In this document: in pieces, positions 32,264 to 41,491 of the stretch | Position numbering within the stretch: the first letter of the stretch is position 1 | Layout of the letters: every line of letters starts with the position of its first letter | Assembly: GCF_025359345.1 (NCBI RefSeq) | Contig: NZ_JANYGQ010000036.1 | Coordinates: forward strand, 310,001 to 374,000 | Origin: Mucilaginibacter sp. | Lineage (GTDB): Bacteria; Bacteroidota; Bacteroidia; Sphingobacteriales; Sphingobacteriaceae | DNA: 64,000 nucleotides | Direction: 5' to 3' | The notes under the pieces: model-generated | What the model was told of the DNA's origin: nothing | The model's database searches: none | The model's input: only the letters and a program-made list of their open reading frames with translations | Program-made: the position numbers and the translations under genes

Positions 32264-33061
32264 TCATTTCGATTCTGTCAGCAAAATGGCTGCTAATTTA
32301 TCGGGCATAGATATGAATGGGGTATGGCTGCTTGGCAACGAATATTCCTTGCTAACATTACCATTGTTTTTTACCATTGTTTTTTGGAGTGTAAGGCTAA
32401 CCGCATGGTCATCGGCAGTGTGGATATAAGCTTTCTTTACTCTGCCAAATTTTCCATCGGTTAAGGTAACGGGCGTCGCCAGAGGTGCTAACGGTTCTGG
32501 TTTAATGTTGTTAGCAATGTACTCACCAACCTGTGCAGGTGCATCAGCGGCAAATACATCTATTACGCCATCTTTTGCAATATTTGCTGAACCGTTGGCC
32601 TGGTCAATTTGCAAATATTTACCAACGTGACTATCGGGGTCTTGTTTTGCAAGGGATAACAAACTTTCGCCGTTTTGTGGCAAATACGCAGCCAGGTAAA
32701 CCAATTCTTTAATTTGGCCCGGTATTTCTTCTGCAACCTGGCTGATAACCAAACCTGCCATGCTATGGCCTACTAAAATTACGTTTTTCCTGTCGCCGAT
32801 AGCGTTCTTTACTGCATCCACATAGGATTGTAAGCTGATGCTTGCGAATGAAGTTCCATCACTTCCGTGACCCGGCAGGTTAACGGCGATTACTTCGTGC
32901 CCTTGTGCTTTCAATAACGGCACAACCGCCTGCCAGGCAGTTGCATCAGCCCAGGCGCCGTGAACAAGTACGATTGTTGATGAATTTTTGTTGTTTGATT
33001 TTTGGGCTTGAGTAGTAAAACCTAAAACGCTCATTGCCATAAATAATATTGCTGTTTTCAT
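32264..33061 (-). CDS. Exported alpha/beta hydrolase
   Basis: A 265-residue hydrolase of the alpha/beta fold, in the esterase/hydroxynitrile-lyase-like group. A signal peptide (about 1-19, ending TTQA) suggests a periplasmic location. The oxyanion region reads VLVHGAWADATAW, the nucleophile elbow is VGHSMAG with S100, the acid lies in HTADDHAVS, and the catalytic His is in SSHTPFISMP. It would cleave a small ester or related compound; the substrate is unknown. The Crp-type regulator gene lies 131 bp upstream on the same strand and may control it. Confidence 0.9.
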   Translation of the reverse strand: MKTAILFMAMSVLGFTTQAQKSNNKNSSTIVLVHGAWADATAWQAVVPLLKAQGHEVIAVNLPGHGSDGTSFASISLQSYVDAVKNAIGDRKNVILVGHSMAGLVISQVAEEIPGQIKELVYLAAYLPQNGESLLSLAKQDPDSHVGKYLQIDQANGSANIAKDGVIDVFAADAPAQVGEYIANNIKPEPLAPLATPVTLTDGKFGRVKKAYIHTADDHAVSLTLQKTMVKNNGNVSKEYSLPSSHTPFISMPDKLAAILLTESK

Positions 33062-33192
33062 TTTGTTTAATGCCTAATTGTTTAGGACAGCACAAACATC
33101 GGAGTATGCCGGCGGGATAATTTTAACCCAGGTTAAAATCGAAATGCGGAATAAAAATATTGCACAACAAAAAATGATATCGGCGAAGCGCC

Positions 33193-33789
33193 CTATTTAC
33201 CCACCATCCGCTTACGGATCCGGCTTAGCGATGGTCCCTGGATTCCAAGGTAAGAGGCAATATGATAGAGCGGTACGGAGTTGAAAATATTAGGGTGTTT
33301 AGCTATCATTTCCCGGTAACGGTCTTCGGGTGTTTTGAACAAAAAGCCTTCAGTACTTCGCATTACCTCGTGAAAAGCTGTTTCGGCAACCATCCTGCCA
33401 AATCGTTCCCATTGATGCGACTGTCCGTAAAGGTCATTCAGTTGGTCGATGTGGATGTATAAAATAAGAGAGTCAACCATAGCCTCTGTATAATACTCAC
33501 AGGCGGTTTGGCTAAAAAAGCTGGTGAATGACGTTACAAATTGATGGTCAGAGAAAAAGAGCATGTTCTTTTCCTCGCCGGTGATTTCGTTTACCCGATA
33601 AATCCTGAACACGCCGCTGATGATGAACCCAAGGTGTTTACAAACATTTTTATATTCGTTGTAAAACTCTCCTTTTTTATATTGCTTTAATTTCCAATGC
33701 TGCAACGATAAATCAAATGCCTCGGCTTTCATACCAGCGGAGCCCATTACTTTGCGTAATAATTCTATCTCAGTTGCACCGTTTAACAT
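33193..33789 (-). CDS. Crp/Fnr-type transcriptional regulator
   Basis: A 198-residue regulator. A cyclic-nucleotide-binding-like beta-roll (about 30-125; KGEFYNEYKNVCKHLGFIIS, then GVFRIYRVNEITGEEKNML) is followed by a C-terminal helix-turn-helix (VPLYHIASYLGIQGPSLSRI). It belongs to the Bacteroidota Crp subgroup in which the residues for cAMP phosphate binding are not conserved, so the ligand is unknown. Such proteins often sit next to the gene they control, here the alpha/beta hydrolase. Confidence 0.9.
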   Translation of the reverse strand: MLNGATEIELLRKVMGSAGMKAEAFDLSLQHWKLKQYKKGEFYNEYKNVCKHLGFIISGVFRIYRVNEITGEEKNMLFFSDHQFVTSFTSFFSQTACEYYTEAMVDSLILYIHIDQLNDLYGQSHQWERFGRMVAETAFHEVMRSTEGFLFKTPEDRYREMIAKHPNIFNSVPLYHIASYLGIQGPSLSRIRKRMVGK

Positions 33790-33918
33790 ACCCTAAAAAT
33801 ATCTCTTTTAAATAATACCGCGTAATAAAGAGAGCTAATTTATTAAGTTCAGCTTGAGTTTTGTAGCCTTAAAGTCAATAATTCGCTACAATAATATTTT
33901 CTTACATCAAATCTATAA

Positions 33919-33928
33919 ATATCGATAT
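33919..33928. promoter_or_regulatory. Palindrome ATATCGATAT upstream of ArsR-type gene
   Basis: A perfect 10-bp palindrome directly in front of the -7 box of the ArsR-type gene. A related AT-rich stretch (AAATATATAGATATG) precedes the SDR gene. A candidate autoregulation operator. Confidence 0.35.
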
Positions 33929-33935
33929 GTAATTA

Positions 33936-33943
33936 TATCTTTG
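33936..33943 (+). promoter_or_regulatory. -7 promoter box TATCTTTG
   Basis: An exact TAnnTTTG match ending 4 bp before the ATG at 33948, implying a leaderless or almost leaderless transcript. Confidence 0.55.
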
Positions 33944-33947
33944 TGCC

Positions 33948-34250
33948 ATGGACATCATAAAAATAAACGCCTCGCTTGCCAACGCTGCCCGTTATGATAT
34001 TTTAAGATGGCTTAAAGACCCTGAAAAAAATTTCCCGCCACATAAGGAAGTCAGCGGTTTTGGTGATGGGGTATGTGTTTCGTTCATTAAGGATAAATCG
34101 GGTTTGTCACAGTCCACCATTTCCCATTATTTGAATATGATGGAAAATGCACAGTTGGTTATCGCTACCCGTATAGGAAAATGGACCTATTATAAAAGAA
34201 ACGAAGCAATGTTAGCAGCATATTTTAAAGCGTTGCAAAAGGACATATAA
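33948..34250 (+). CDS. ArsR-family winged-helix regulator
   Basis: A 100-residue single-domain repressor. The fold runs from NASLANAARYDILRWLKDPE through the recognition region DKSGLSQSTISHYLNMMENA to the wing VIATRIGKWTYYKRNE, all typical of ArsR/SmtB proteins. The metal-binding Cys-x-Cys of true metal sensors is absent; a single Cys sits in GDGVCVSF, so it probably senses something else (redox or a small molecule). It is followed 41 bp later by an SDR gene and then a PhzF gene, which it likely represses together with itself. Confidence 0.9.
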   Translation: MDIIKINASLANAARYDILRWLKDPEKNFPPHKEVSGFGDGVCVSFIKDKSGLSQSTISHYLNMMENAQLVIATRIGKWTYYKRNEAMLAAYFKALQKDI

Positions 34251-34291
34251 AAAATTTGAAATCATAAATCGATAAAGTTAAATATATAGAT

Positions 34292-34888
34292 ATGAGAATA
34301 TTAATTATCGGAGCTTCAGGAATTATAGGGAAGCCATTATTTGAATCGTTAAAAAAGGAGCACGAGGTATTTGGCGCGTACCGGAGCAGCGCCGAATACC
34401 CGGTGGATACGAGGGATGTTGCCTCGGTGCGGTTGTTACTGGAAACACTGCCCAAACTGGACGCCATAATTAATGCTGCGGGCTCGGCCGTTTGGGAAGA
34501 GTTTGATTTGTTGACAGAAGCCGACTATTACGTGGGGATCAAAGACAAACTGATGGGGCAGGTTAATCTTGTCCATACCGCTAAAGAATTTTTGAACCCA
34601 AATGGTTCGATAACGCTTACAACAGGTATCCTTGCTGATTTTCCAGAGCCCAGTTCAGCGGGTCTGGCATTGGTAAACGGGGCCTTGCATAGCTTTGTTA
34701 TGGCCGCCGCTCCTCAGTTAAAAAATAACATCAGGCTCAATGTTGTCGCTCCCGGGGCAATTAAGGGTGCCATTGAGAGCGAGGAACTGTTCGCCGGGCA
34801 TGCGCCGGTAGCCATTGAAGCTGTGATTGATGTATATAAAGAAGCATTATCGGGTTCAAAAACAGGCCACGTATTTAAAATTTATTGA
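34292..34888 (+). CDS. Short-chain dehydrogenase-like protein lacking the YxxxK motif
   Basis: A 198-residue Rossmann-fold protein with the glycine-rich GASGIIGKP near the N-terminus, an INAAGSAVWEEF segment matching the NNAG motif, and the strand-plus-loop TLTTGILADFP. The place where SDR enzymes have catalytic Tyr-x-x-x-Lys reads LALVNGALHSF, so both residues are missing; it belongs to a short atypical SDR group. It may bind NAD(P) and act as a reductase with other residues, or in sensing. It overlaps functionally with the downstream PhzF gene, which starts one base after its stop. Confidence 0.85.
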   Translation: MRILIIGASGIIGKPLFESLKKEHEVFGAYRSSAEYPVDTRDVASVRLLLETLPKLDAIINAAGSAVWEEFDLLTEADYYVGIKDKLMGQVNLVHTAKEFLNPNGSITLTTGILADFPEPSSAGLALVNGALHSFVMAAAPQLKNNIRLNVVAPGAIKGAIESEELFAGHAPVAIEAVIDVYKEALSGSKTGHVFKIY

Positions 34889-34889
34889 C

Positions 34890-35672
34890 ATGAAAATCCC
34901 AATTTATCAAATCGATTCTTTTACTAAAACGCTTTTCGGTGGTAACCCGGCTGCTATATGCCATTTACCTTATTGGTTGAGCGACCAAACCCTGCAGAAC
35001 ATTGCCATTGAAAACAACCTGGCCGAAACGGGCTTTTTTGTAGAAAAAGATGGCAAGTACGAGATCAGGTGGTTTATGCCACATGCCGAGATCGACCTGT
35101 GCGGGCATGCAACCCTGGCGGCTGCTTATGTGATTTTTAACTACCTGGATACCACCTTAACAAAAGTGTCGTTTTCGTCGCTTAGCGGTATACTTTCGGC
35201 AACAAAGGAGGACAGCGGCGCCATCACGTTAGATTTTCCATCATGGCCGCCAAAGCAGGTGCCTATACCCCAACAGGTTATTGACGCCTTCAAGGCGAAA
35301 CCGCTGGCGGCGTTTGCCGCTAGAGACCTCGTTGTGGTTATGGAATCAGAAGAAGAGGTTTTAAATGCAGACCCCGATATAAATTTGCTGAAGGGCCTGG
35401 GCTATGTTTGCCTGGCTATAACGGCCAAAGGAACCTCAGCCGATTTTGTTTCCCGCATTTTTGACGCCGAAGCGGATATTCCGGAAGATCCGGTTACCGG
35501 GTCGACCCACGCCATCCTGGTGCCATATTGGGCGGATGTTTTGGGCAAAACGGAACTGTGTGCTCTGCAGCTATCAAAAAGAAGGGGCGAAATTGCCTGC
35601 CGACTGGAGGGTGAGCGGGTATTTATGACGGGTTTCGCAGTGCCTTATTTGAGTGGGTTTATCGAGGTGTAA
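34890..35672 (+). CDS. PhzF-family isomerase-like protein
   Basis: A 260-residue protein of the PhzF family (diaminopimelate-epimerase-like fold, two similar halves). The start at 34890 gives the conserved MKIPIYQIDSFTKTLFGGNP. The motif NNLAETGFF contains the catalytic Glu of PhzF; the second half has DLCGHATLAAAYV and EDPVTGSTHAILVPYWA. Phenazine genes are absent here, so this is one of the many PhzF paralogues of unknown substrate. It is translationally coupled to the SDR-like gene, and a terminator follows. Confidence 0.93.
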   Translation: MKIPIYQIDSFTKTLFGGNPAAICHLPYWLSDQTLQNIAIENNLAETGFFVEKDGKYEIRWFMPHAEIDLCGHATLAAAYVIFNYLDTTLTKVSFSSLSGILSATKEDSGAITLDFPSWPPKQVPIPQQVIDAFKAKPLAAFAARDLVVVMESEEEVLNADPDINLLKGLGYVCLAITAKGTSADFVSRIFDAEADIPEDPVTGSTHAILVPYWADVLGKTELCALQLSKRRGEIACRLEGERVFMTGFAVPYLSGFIEV

Positions 35673-35726
35673 ACGCGGGCGTTTTAGCTACAGGAATAGT
35701 TGGGGGTGATTTGATTTAGTCCCTGC

Positions 35727-35759
35727 AAAGCCTTGGATGAAAATCTGAAGGCTTTTTTT
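35727..35759 (+). terminator. Intrinsic terminator, GCCTTYAGAT family
   Basis: AAAGCCTTGGAT pairs imperfectly with ATCTGAAGGCTTT and is followed by a T-run. It ends the ArsR-SDR-PhzF unit. Confidence 0.8.
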
Positions 35760-35804
35760 GTTAAATTCGGCAATCATAAAACAAGCTAAACCGGAACGCC
35801 ATAA

Positions 35805-37421
35805 ATGTTAGATTGGGTAAAAAACTTATTTAGTAATAAAGACGATTTCGAAAGTTACGAGTGGAGAACCGATTCTTCCATTTTTAACTTTTTGGCTGAT
35901 AACTTAAACCAAGAAGGAAAATTAACAGAACCGGGATTCGATTTGCCCGACGAAAAGCCAGCAAATGAGAATGAGCTGAGATTTGCTCCGGGTCTTCTCG
36001 ATTCAATGTTGGGCGCGCAGGATTCAGATAACTCAAAATTAGAAATAGATGAATTGGTTCAACTTCTAAAGCGCATTTCAGAGTATGGAGATCGCAAAAG
36101 TGAGGCAAAGTTTTATCAACTGATTACTGCTACTGATTCTGTGATTGGTATTATAGATGATTTTCTTGACCGGGCTGCTAAATTATCATTACCAATTAAT
36201 CCACACCTGCTTAACTTTTCCAAAGATTTGGCGTTCAAAACTGATCATAGAAACAGCGTTAAATTTGGTGTTGCAATGATTGGAATATGTGGCGACAAAA
36301 GCTTATCCAATCAAATTGAAATAATAGGCCTGCATGATGAATTTACACTTTTTGCGATTGTAGCGCTATCGGGCTTTTCAGATAATTTAATTAATGATTT
36401 ATGGGCGTTGGCTAAAAAAGTAGAGGGCTGGGGTAAAATACATGCTGTTGAACGCTTGGCAAAAATGGAATTGCCTAATGATATTAAAAATTGGCTGATT
36501 ACAGACGGATACAAAAACAGCATTATGTACGAATATCTTGCATACACTTGCGCATTAAACGGGGAGTTACATAATATAATTAAAAAGGAAACGATTAGTA
36601 ATACCATATTTAACTCCTCGACCGAGATTATTACAGCTTTAATTACCGGCGGTCCGGCGGAAGACATAACAGTTTATCAATATGCTGCAGTTTTAATAGA
36701 AAACTATGTAAGACATGCGACCGTGCATGCCAATGATGTATCGGTTTTTATTATGCTAACTGATATAAAAGAATTTTTAATTGAGCTTCAAAGCGATGAT
36801 ATTGCGAACCAATCAAAGAACGGCTGGACACAAGATATCATTTCAAATTGCCTGATTGATATAGTTGAAATTATCAATGGTAAAAACTGGTCTGAATTTG
36901 TCATGCCGGCTTTACAAAGCAACGATAACACATTGTTTTGGAGAGGAAAGCAAGCTGCTAAGATCCTAAATATAGATATTTGGGATATAGTATGGCAAAG
37001 GCTGAAGAATGATTCGTCCGACAGTTCATTATGGTATGACGTGGTAAATGAAGCTAAGCCTGAACAGGCGGATGAAGTTATTAACTATGCTATCGAAACA
37101 CTCCCCTTAAAAGAGTTGGCGACTGGACCCAAAGATTCATTAGGAATAGGGCCTGAATACGCCAGGCACCAGGCACTTGATTTTATCATAACATTTCTGG
37201 AAGGCTTCCCAACTAAAGGAGAGCTGATTATACTTTCTGCACTTGATAGTCCGGTGACAAGAAATAGATATATGGCGGTTAAGGCGTTGCAGAAATGGGG
37301 GAAGGCTAATTGGTCAGAAGGCATCGCCATCAAGCTTCTGCACTTAAGTAAGATCGAGCCGGATGATGATACAAAAAAGAATATTTTGCGGGTGTTAAAA
37401 GGACAGGACCTTAGCTATTGA
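35805..37421 (+). CDS. Unknown 538-residue alpha-solenoid protein
   Basis: A large soluble protein with no signal peptide. It starts MLDWVKNLFSNKDDFESYEW and is almost wholly helical from about residue 70 to the end, with repeating helix pairs (for example FAIVALSGFSDNLINDLWAL and RYMAVKALQKWGKANW) that look like HEAT-type repeats. Such proteins usually bind other proteins. No catalytic motif is seen. Codon use is AT-rich compared with the flanking PhzF gene. It lies 71 bp before a methyltransferase gene, with which it may be co-transcribed. Function unknown. Confidence 0.7.
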   Translation: MLDWVKNLFSNKDDFESYEWRTDSSIFNFLADNLNQEGKLTEPGFDLPDEKPANENELRFAPGLLDSMLGAQDSDNSKLEIDELVQLLKRISEYGDRKSEAKFYQLITATDSVIGIIDDFLDRAAKLSLPINPHLLNFSKDLAFKTDHRNSVKFGVAMIGICGDKSLSNQIEIIGLHDEFTLFAIVALSGFSDNLINDLWALAKKVEGWGKIHAVERLAKMELPNDIKNWLITDGYKNSIMYEYLAYTCALNGELHNIIKKETISNTIFNSSTEIITALITGGPAEDITVYQYAAVLIENYVRHATVHANDVSVFIMLTDIKEFLIELQSDDIANQSKNGWTQDIISNCLIDIVEIINGKNWSEFVMPALQSNDNTLFWRGKQAAKILNIDIWDIVWQRLKNDSSDSSLWYDVVNEAKPEQADEVINYAIETLPLKELATGPKDSLGIGPEYARHQALDFIITFLEGFPTKGELIILSALDSPVTRNRYMAVKALQKWGKANWSEGIAIKLLHLSKIEPDDDTKKNILRVLKGQDLSY

Positions 37422-37492
37422 AGCTTTTTTGCATTATTGCGCAGCCAAGTTAAGTGTTCAAATTCGGAACATGACATCTCAAAAAAGCAAAA

Positions 37493-38428
37493 TTGACTAG
37501 AAACAAACTCGGCATTAACAATAGCGAAGAAACGCTCTTTAAAATCCAGGCGGATATCGAAGCGTTTGAGAAGGATGCCGCACTTTACGAAGAAAAGAAC
37601 TGCGATAAACGCCTGGATGCGATAGATTTCCTGGAGTTTCATATCATTGACCATATTGAAAGTCTGATTGAAAAAACAGCCCAGACAAATCAATTGAGTT
37701 TACTGAAACAGTGGGCTGAAAACATAAAGCTTGCATTAGAAGCAATAGACAATAACCTGTTCAAAAAGCTCCGGGCACATATCCGGTCCAACGGATGTAC
37801 CGGGGAACAGTTCAAAAAGCTGGTGGGTAAATACATTGATTTTGATGCAGATGGAAGTGGTCATGAAGAAGCAGGTTACGATAACCTTGATGTTTTTTTC
37901 AACGGGTTACTGTCGTTCGGATCTGTCCCGGAGCAAACTAAAGCCCTGGAGCCGGAAATGGTTTTTTACCAAAAAACGCCGACGAGGATAATTTTTGAAC
38001 TTGTAGAGAAGGCTTACATTACTAAAAATGACGTTTTTTTTGATTTGGGTTCCGGCCTGGGCCAAGCAGCCATACTGGTAAACCTGCTGGCCGGAACGAA
38101 AACGAGAGGTGTGGAATTTGAGCCCGCGTTTTGCAATTATGCAAGCGACTGCGCGGCGCAATTCAACCTACCCAATGTATCCTTTATAAATGTCGACGCC
38201 CGGCAAGCAGACTACAGCGACGGCACCGTGTTTTTTATGTACACACCCTTTAAAGGCGAAATTTTGCAGGATGTTTTAGTACTACTGCGAAGCGAATCGT
38301 TGACAAGGAAAATTAAAATCATCACTTACGGGCCCTGCACGGCCCAGGTGGCATCGGAGGGTTGGCTGGATATTACTGTGAGCAACAATGATAATATTTA
38401 TAAGCCCGCGGTTTTTACCTCTATTTGA
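37493..38428 (+). CDS. SAM-dependent methyltransferase, class I
   Basis: The C-terminal half (about residues 160-300) is a class I methyltransferase: motif I is FFDLGSGLGQAAILVNLLAG, the acidic motif II is RGVEFEPAFCNYAS, and FFMYTPFKGEIL follows where the catalytic motif sits. This is close to the DOT1-like/rRNA-type subgroup in looks, but the substrate is not evident. The N-terminal 150 residues are helical and unknown. The only workable start is TTG at 37493; an ATG at 37471 begins a nine-codon frame that ends over this TTG, possibly a leader that regulates or couples translation. Confidence 0.8.
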   Translation: MTRNKLGINNSEETLFKIQADIEAFEKDAALYEEKNCDKRLDAIDFLEFHIIDHIESLIEKTAQTNQLSLLKQWAENIKLALEAIDNNLFKKLRAHIRSNGCTGEQFKKLVGKYIDFDADGSGHEEAGYDNLDVFFNGLLSFGSVPEQTKALEPEMVFYQKTPTRIIFELVEKAYITKNDVFFDLGSGLGQAAILVNLLAGTKTRGVEFEPAFCNYASDCAAQFNLPNVSFINVDARQADYSDGTVFFMYTPFKGEILQDVLVLLRSESLTRKIKIITYGPCTAQVASEGWLDITVSNNDNIYKPAVFTSI

Positions 38429-38716
38429 AGGGGAATAGCCTGAGATGCCGGGAAAATGCTACAAATAATATTGCCGGTGTTCGAAGTTTTTGCGATACGC
38501 GAACAATTACGCAGATATTAAAAATATCATACTTTTATTACCCGTTCGCCACGGTTCAGGCTGCAATTTAAGTCGTACGCAATAGAAATTTAACCTAAAC
38601 GCTGACAGCGAATCTTTTTAATTAATTCATGCATTAATGTTGTTACTTATTAAAAAATATTAATAACTTCCATTCGTGTTATTATTACACGTAACCCTCC
38701 CTAATTAATTTAAAAT

Positions 38717-39124
38717 ATGCAAAATAAAGCGATAAACGTTTTGTTGATAGATGATGACGACCTGAATAATTTAATATCGACAAGGTATATCAAAAAATAC
38801 TTTGCAAACTCAAACATTACTGCTTGTTTAAACGGCAAAATAGCCATTGATCTTATCGCGGAGAAAAAAGCTACGCAGCCATCATTCGGTTACGATTATA
38901 TTTTACTCGACCTGCATATGCCGGTAATGAACGGCTGGGAGTTTTTAGAAAACTACACATACCTAAGCATGGCCGGGAAAGAGAAATGCGAAGTTTTTCT
39001 GCTTACATCATCAGTGCACGACGAGGACAAGCTTCGTGCAAGCAACTATCCATTTATAAAAGATTATATTATTAAGCCCTTATTTTCAGATAAAATCTGC
39101 AAGATTTTTAATTTGGTGGAGTAA
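38717..39124 (+). CDS. Stand-alone response regulator (CheY-like receiver)
   Basis: A 135-residue receiver domain with no output domain. The acidic cluster is DDDD at 12-15, the phosphoacceptor is D65 in LLDLHMPVMNGWEF, the switch Thr/Ser are T97-S98, and the conserved Lys is K120 in YIIKPL. All phosphorylation residues are intact. It would pass on a phosphate signal from a histidine kinase not present in this window. The CLNGKIAIDLI segment is typical of Bacteroidota single receivers. Monocistronic. Confidence 0.93.
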   Translation: MQNKAINVLLIDDDDLNNLISTRYIKKYFANSNITACLNGKIAIDLIAEKKATQPSFGYDYILLDLHMPVMNGWEFLENYTYLSMAGKEKCEVFLLTSSVHDEDKLRASNYPFIKDYIIKPLFSDKICKIFNLVE

Positions 39125-39229
39125 CGGGCAGGTACAATTATTTGTTGTTTATAACGCTTTCTTTGATTTTTACCTAGCAATTATTAATTCAGGGCACACA
39201 CAGTTAAGGCACTGTGTAGATATGTTATT

Positions 39230-41239
39230 TTAACTCAGCGGAACCTCCACTGTTAATTCATGATGACCTTCGGGACCGATTTTGCCCTGGATGCCCTGTC
39301 CTCCCTCCTTTGCCGACTTGGCCACACCATTTATGGTGCAGTTAAAAAACACATTGTAATCCCCCGGGCCCCCCGAAAAACGGTAAACGGCTTTTAGTAC
39401 CTTATTGTCGATGTTTTGCTGATAGGAGATACCTGATGCTGTTACCGGAACCGGGTTGCCGTCAATGGTTACGTCCACGTACCTGAAATTTCCGGTAATT
39501 GTTGAAGCAAAGGTAGCCAGCGGAAATGTTTTGGGGTCTATAACCGGTTGCGGCGTAAAGCCTTTTAACAAGCCCCAACTGGTAAATTCCTCTTTCAAAG
39601 TGCTAAGTATTGCTTTTGTTAGCAGGCCGCGCAAAAGAATAAAGGTCCCAATGAACAGGAAGAATTTAGCAACGGGCTTGTAGTCAGTTACATTCAAAAT
39701 TACTTTTTGGATACGGCTTTTTAGCGCACCGCTATATTGTTCAATAGCGTCCCAGTTTTGAACGGGCCATTGTTTGTTGCCGCCGCAAAAGTTTATTTCC
39801 GGCATTTTAATTTCGTCATTTCCTACGGGTAAAATCTGAATGCTCCCGTCTTTTGCTGTAAACTGCGTCAAATCAACGCCTCTGTAGCCTGCTGCAAAAA
39901 TCGGGTTAGCCTCCAAGCCGGTTGCCGGGATTGTAAAATACTGCTGCAGAAAAACCTGGCAATTATACCGGCCAAGGAAAAAATCGTGCACACGAAATTC
40001 CTTATTTAAAAAACCGCTAAAGCCACCCAGCGCGCCACAGGCAATTGCCCGTTCACCCTGTATTGTTTTTTGTTCTGTCGTTCCCCTGTTGATGGTACGC
40101 GAGGGATCCACCAGGTACTGTCCGGCACAGTCAGGGTTCATCGCGTCCTTAATTTGTGAGGCTTTGGCGCGCATCTGGCTAATCATAGCCGAAAGGGTAA
40201 GGCCAACAACATGCAGCAGTTTATCGCTAAGGCTTATGGTCTGTGGTTTTGTGCTTGGAAAAGGGGCAATCATCAAAATGGTAGACTTGAACTTATTATA
40301 GCTTTCGTAGTCATTTTGATCCGGTTGTTCAGTTATGACCGCTAACACCTCCCTAACTTTATCAAAAGGTTCGTTATTTATCATGCCACCATCAACATTC
40401 AGACTGTTATAGGGGTCGCGGTCCGTCTGGATAGCCTTAATCGTTTTATTATCATATAAAGGGTTGTTGTTGACTGTTTTTTCGGTCCGGCTCACTACCC
40501 TTGAACGCAGGCCAACCGGGAAAGCGCCCGTTGCCATAGCTGCATCCATGGCGGCCCGGGTGTTTTCGCCCGATTTGATATTGAGCGGCATCCACCCATC
40601 CGAAGTTGGCTGCTCTCCCTGCCTTAGCAATTCAAAGCAGGCATAATCATTGTGAAGCTGCATGTAATAAGGGTGGCGGGTACCCGGCGCATCCGATTTG
40701 AAAGTTATATCATAGGTAAAACCTTCGAGGTTGCTTAATGTAGTGAACAATTTGAGTTTACGGGGGAAAAAATCCGGCATTTCCTGCCAGGCAACGGCCC
40801 CATCGGGCCTGATGGCCCGATGCGCCACCTCATCTATAAACCGGCAGTTAAGTGCCGAAACAACATCGCTGCCTATATCATCAGTAGCGAGCATTTTACT
40901 GAACATATCGCGGGCGGTCAAATCAACCCACGAATGATAAAGGATGTTTTCCGGGCGCTCCTCCTGCGGATCGGGCAATGGTGCTTTTACGGGGGTAATG
41001 CCCTGCTGCAAAGCAGCCGCGGTAATAATAGCAGTCATACCACCTGCCGAGGCTCCGCCCATAACCGGGATCTCAATTTTGTGAGAAGGAAAGCCGTTTT
41101 GGCCACGCGTTTTTTCGTAGGTGGCCAGTGCCTCTAACAGGTAGTCCATAACGCCGGCGGTGTAGGCGCCTGCCGAAACTGCACCAGCCATACAAATGCC
41201 AAGCTGAAATGCGGGATTGGGGGTTGGGTTGTCCGTCAT
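39230..41239 (-). CDS. Patatin-like phospholipase
   Basis: A 669-residue patatin-type lipid acyl hydrolase. The oxyanion glycine region near residues 15-30 (LGICMAGAVSAGAYTAGVMD) precedes the nucleophile motif GASAG with S64; the catalytic Asp lies in NVDGGMINNEPF. This Ser-Asp dyad cleaves phospholipid acyl chains. There is no signal peptide. A hydrophobic segment around 545-565 (FFLFIGTFILLRGLL) and a beta-rich C-terminal part suggest membrane attachment and an extra domain, making it about twice the usual size of bacterial patatins. Monocistronic. Confidence 0.88.
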   Translation of the reverse strand: MTDNPTPNPAFQLGICMAGAVSAGAYTAGVMDYLLEALATYEKTRGQNGFPSHKIEIPVMGGASAGGMTAIITAAALQQGITPVKAPLPDPQEERPENILYHSWVDLTARDMFSKMLATDDIGSDVVSALNCRFIDEVAHRAIRPDGAVAWQEMPDFFPRKLKLFTTLSNLEGFTYDITFKSDAPGTRHPYYMQLHNDYACFELLRQGEQPTSDGWMPLNIKSGENTRAAMDAAMATGAFPVGLRSRVVSRTEKTVNNNPLYDNKTIKAIQTDRDPYNSLNVDGGMINNEPFDKVREVLAVITEQPDQNDYESYNKFKSTILMIAPFPSTKPQTISLSDKLLHVVGLTLSAMISQMRAKASQIKDAMNPDCAGQYLVDPSRTINRGTTEQKTIQGERAIACGALGGFSGFLNKEFRVHDFFLGRYNCQVFLQQYFTIPATGLEANPIFAAGYRGVDLTQFTAKDGSIQILPVGNDEIKMPEINFCGGNKQWPVQNWDAIEQYSGALKSRIQKVILNVTDYKPVAKFFLFIGTFILLRGLLTKAILSTLKEEFTSWGLLKGFTPQPVIDPKTFPLATFASTITGNFRYVDVTIDGNPVPVTASGISYQQNIDNKVLKAVYRFSGGPGDYNVFFNCTINGVAKSAKEGGQGIQGKIGPEGHHELTVEVPLS

Positions 41240-41491
41240 ATTTTTTTAATTGAAAAGCAGGATGATTATCAAGAAATTAAGGCTAATAATAGAAAAACTA
41301 CAGGATATTTACCAGCGTAAAAACACGGTAATTTCCTGAGTATTTTCACCTGATTTTTGTAGTTGGAACCAACTGTGCCCCTGCAATAAATGGAATAACA
41401 TTAATGATGCCTGCTCAAAACCAGTGAGAATATTTATTATAAAACTAATTTACCTGTTAAAACGTTATTACAGTAATAAATACACATTGCA

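Noticed and set aside
33841-33876. Possible fourth copy of the 50-bp repeat (GAGTTTTGTAGCCTTAAA)
   Set aside because: Only the last third is similar and the CATAAAAGAGTTCG core is missing; chance or an old relic.
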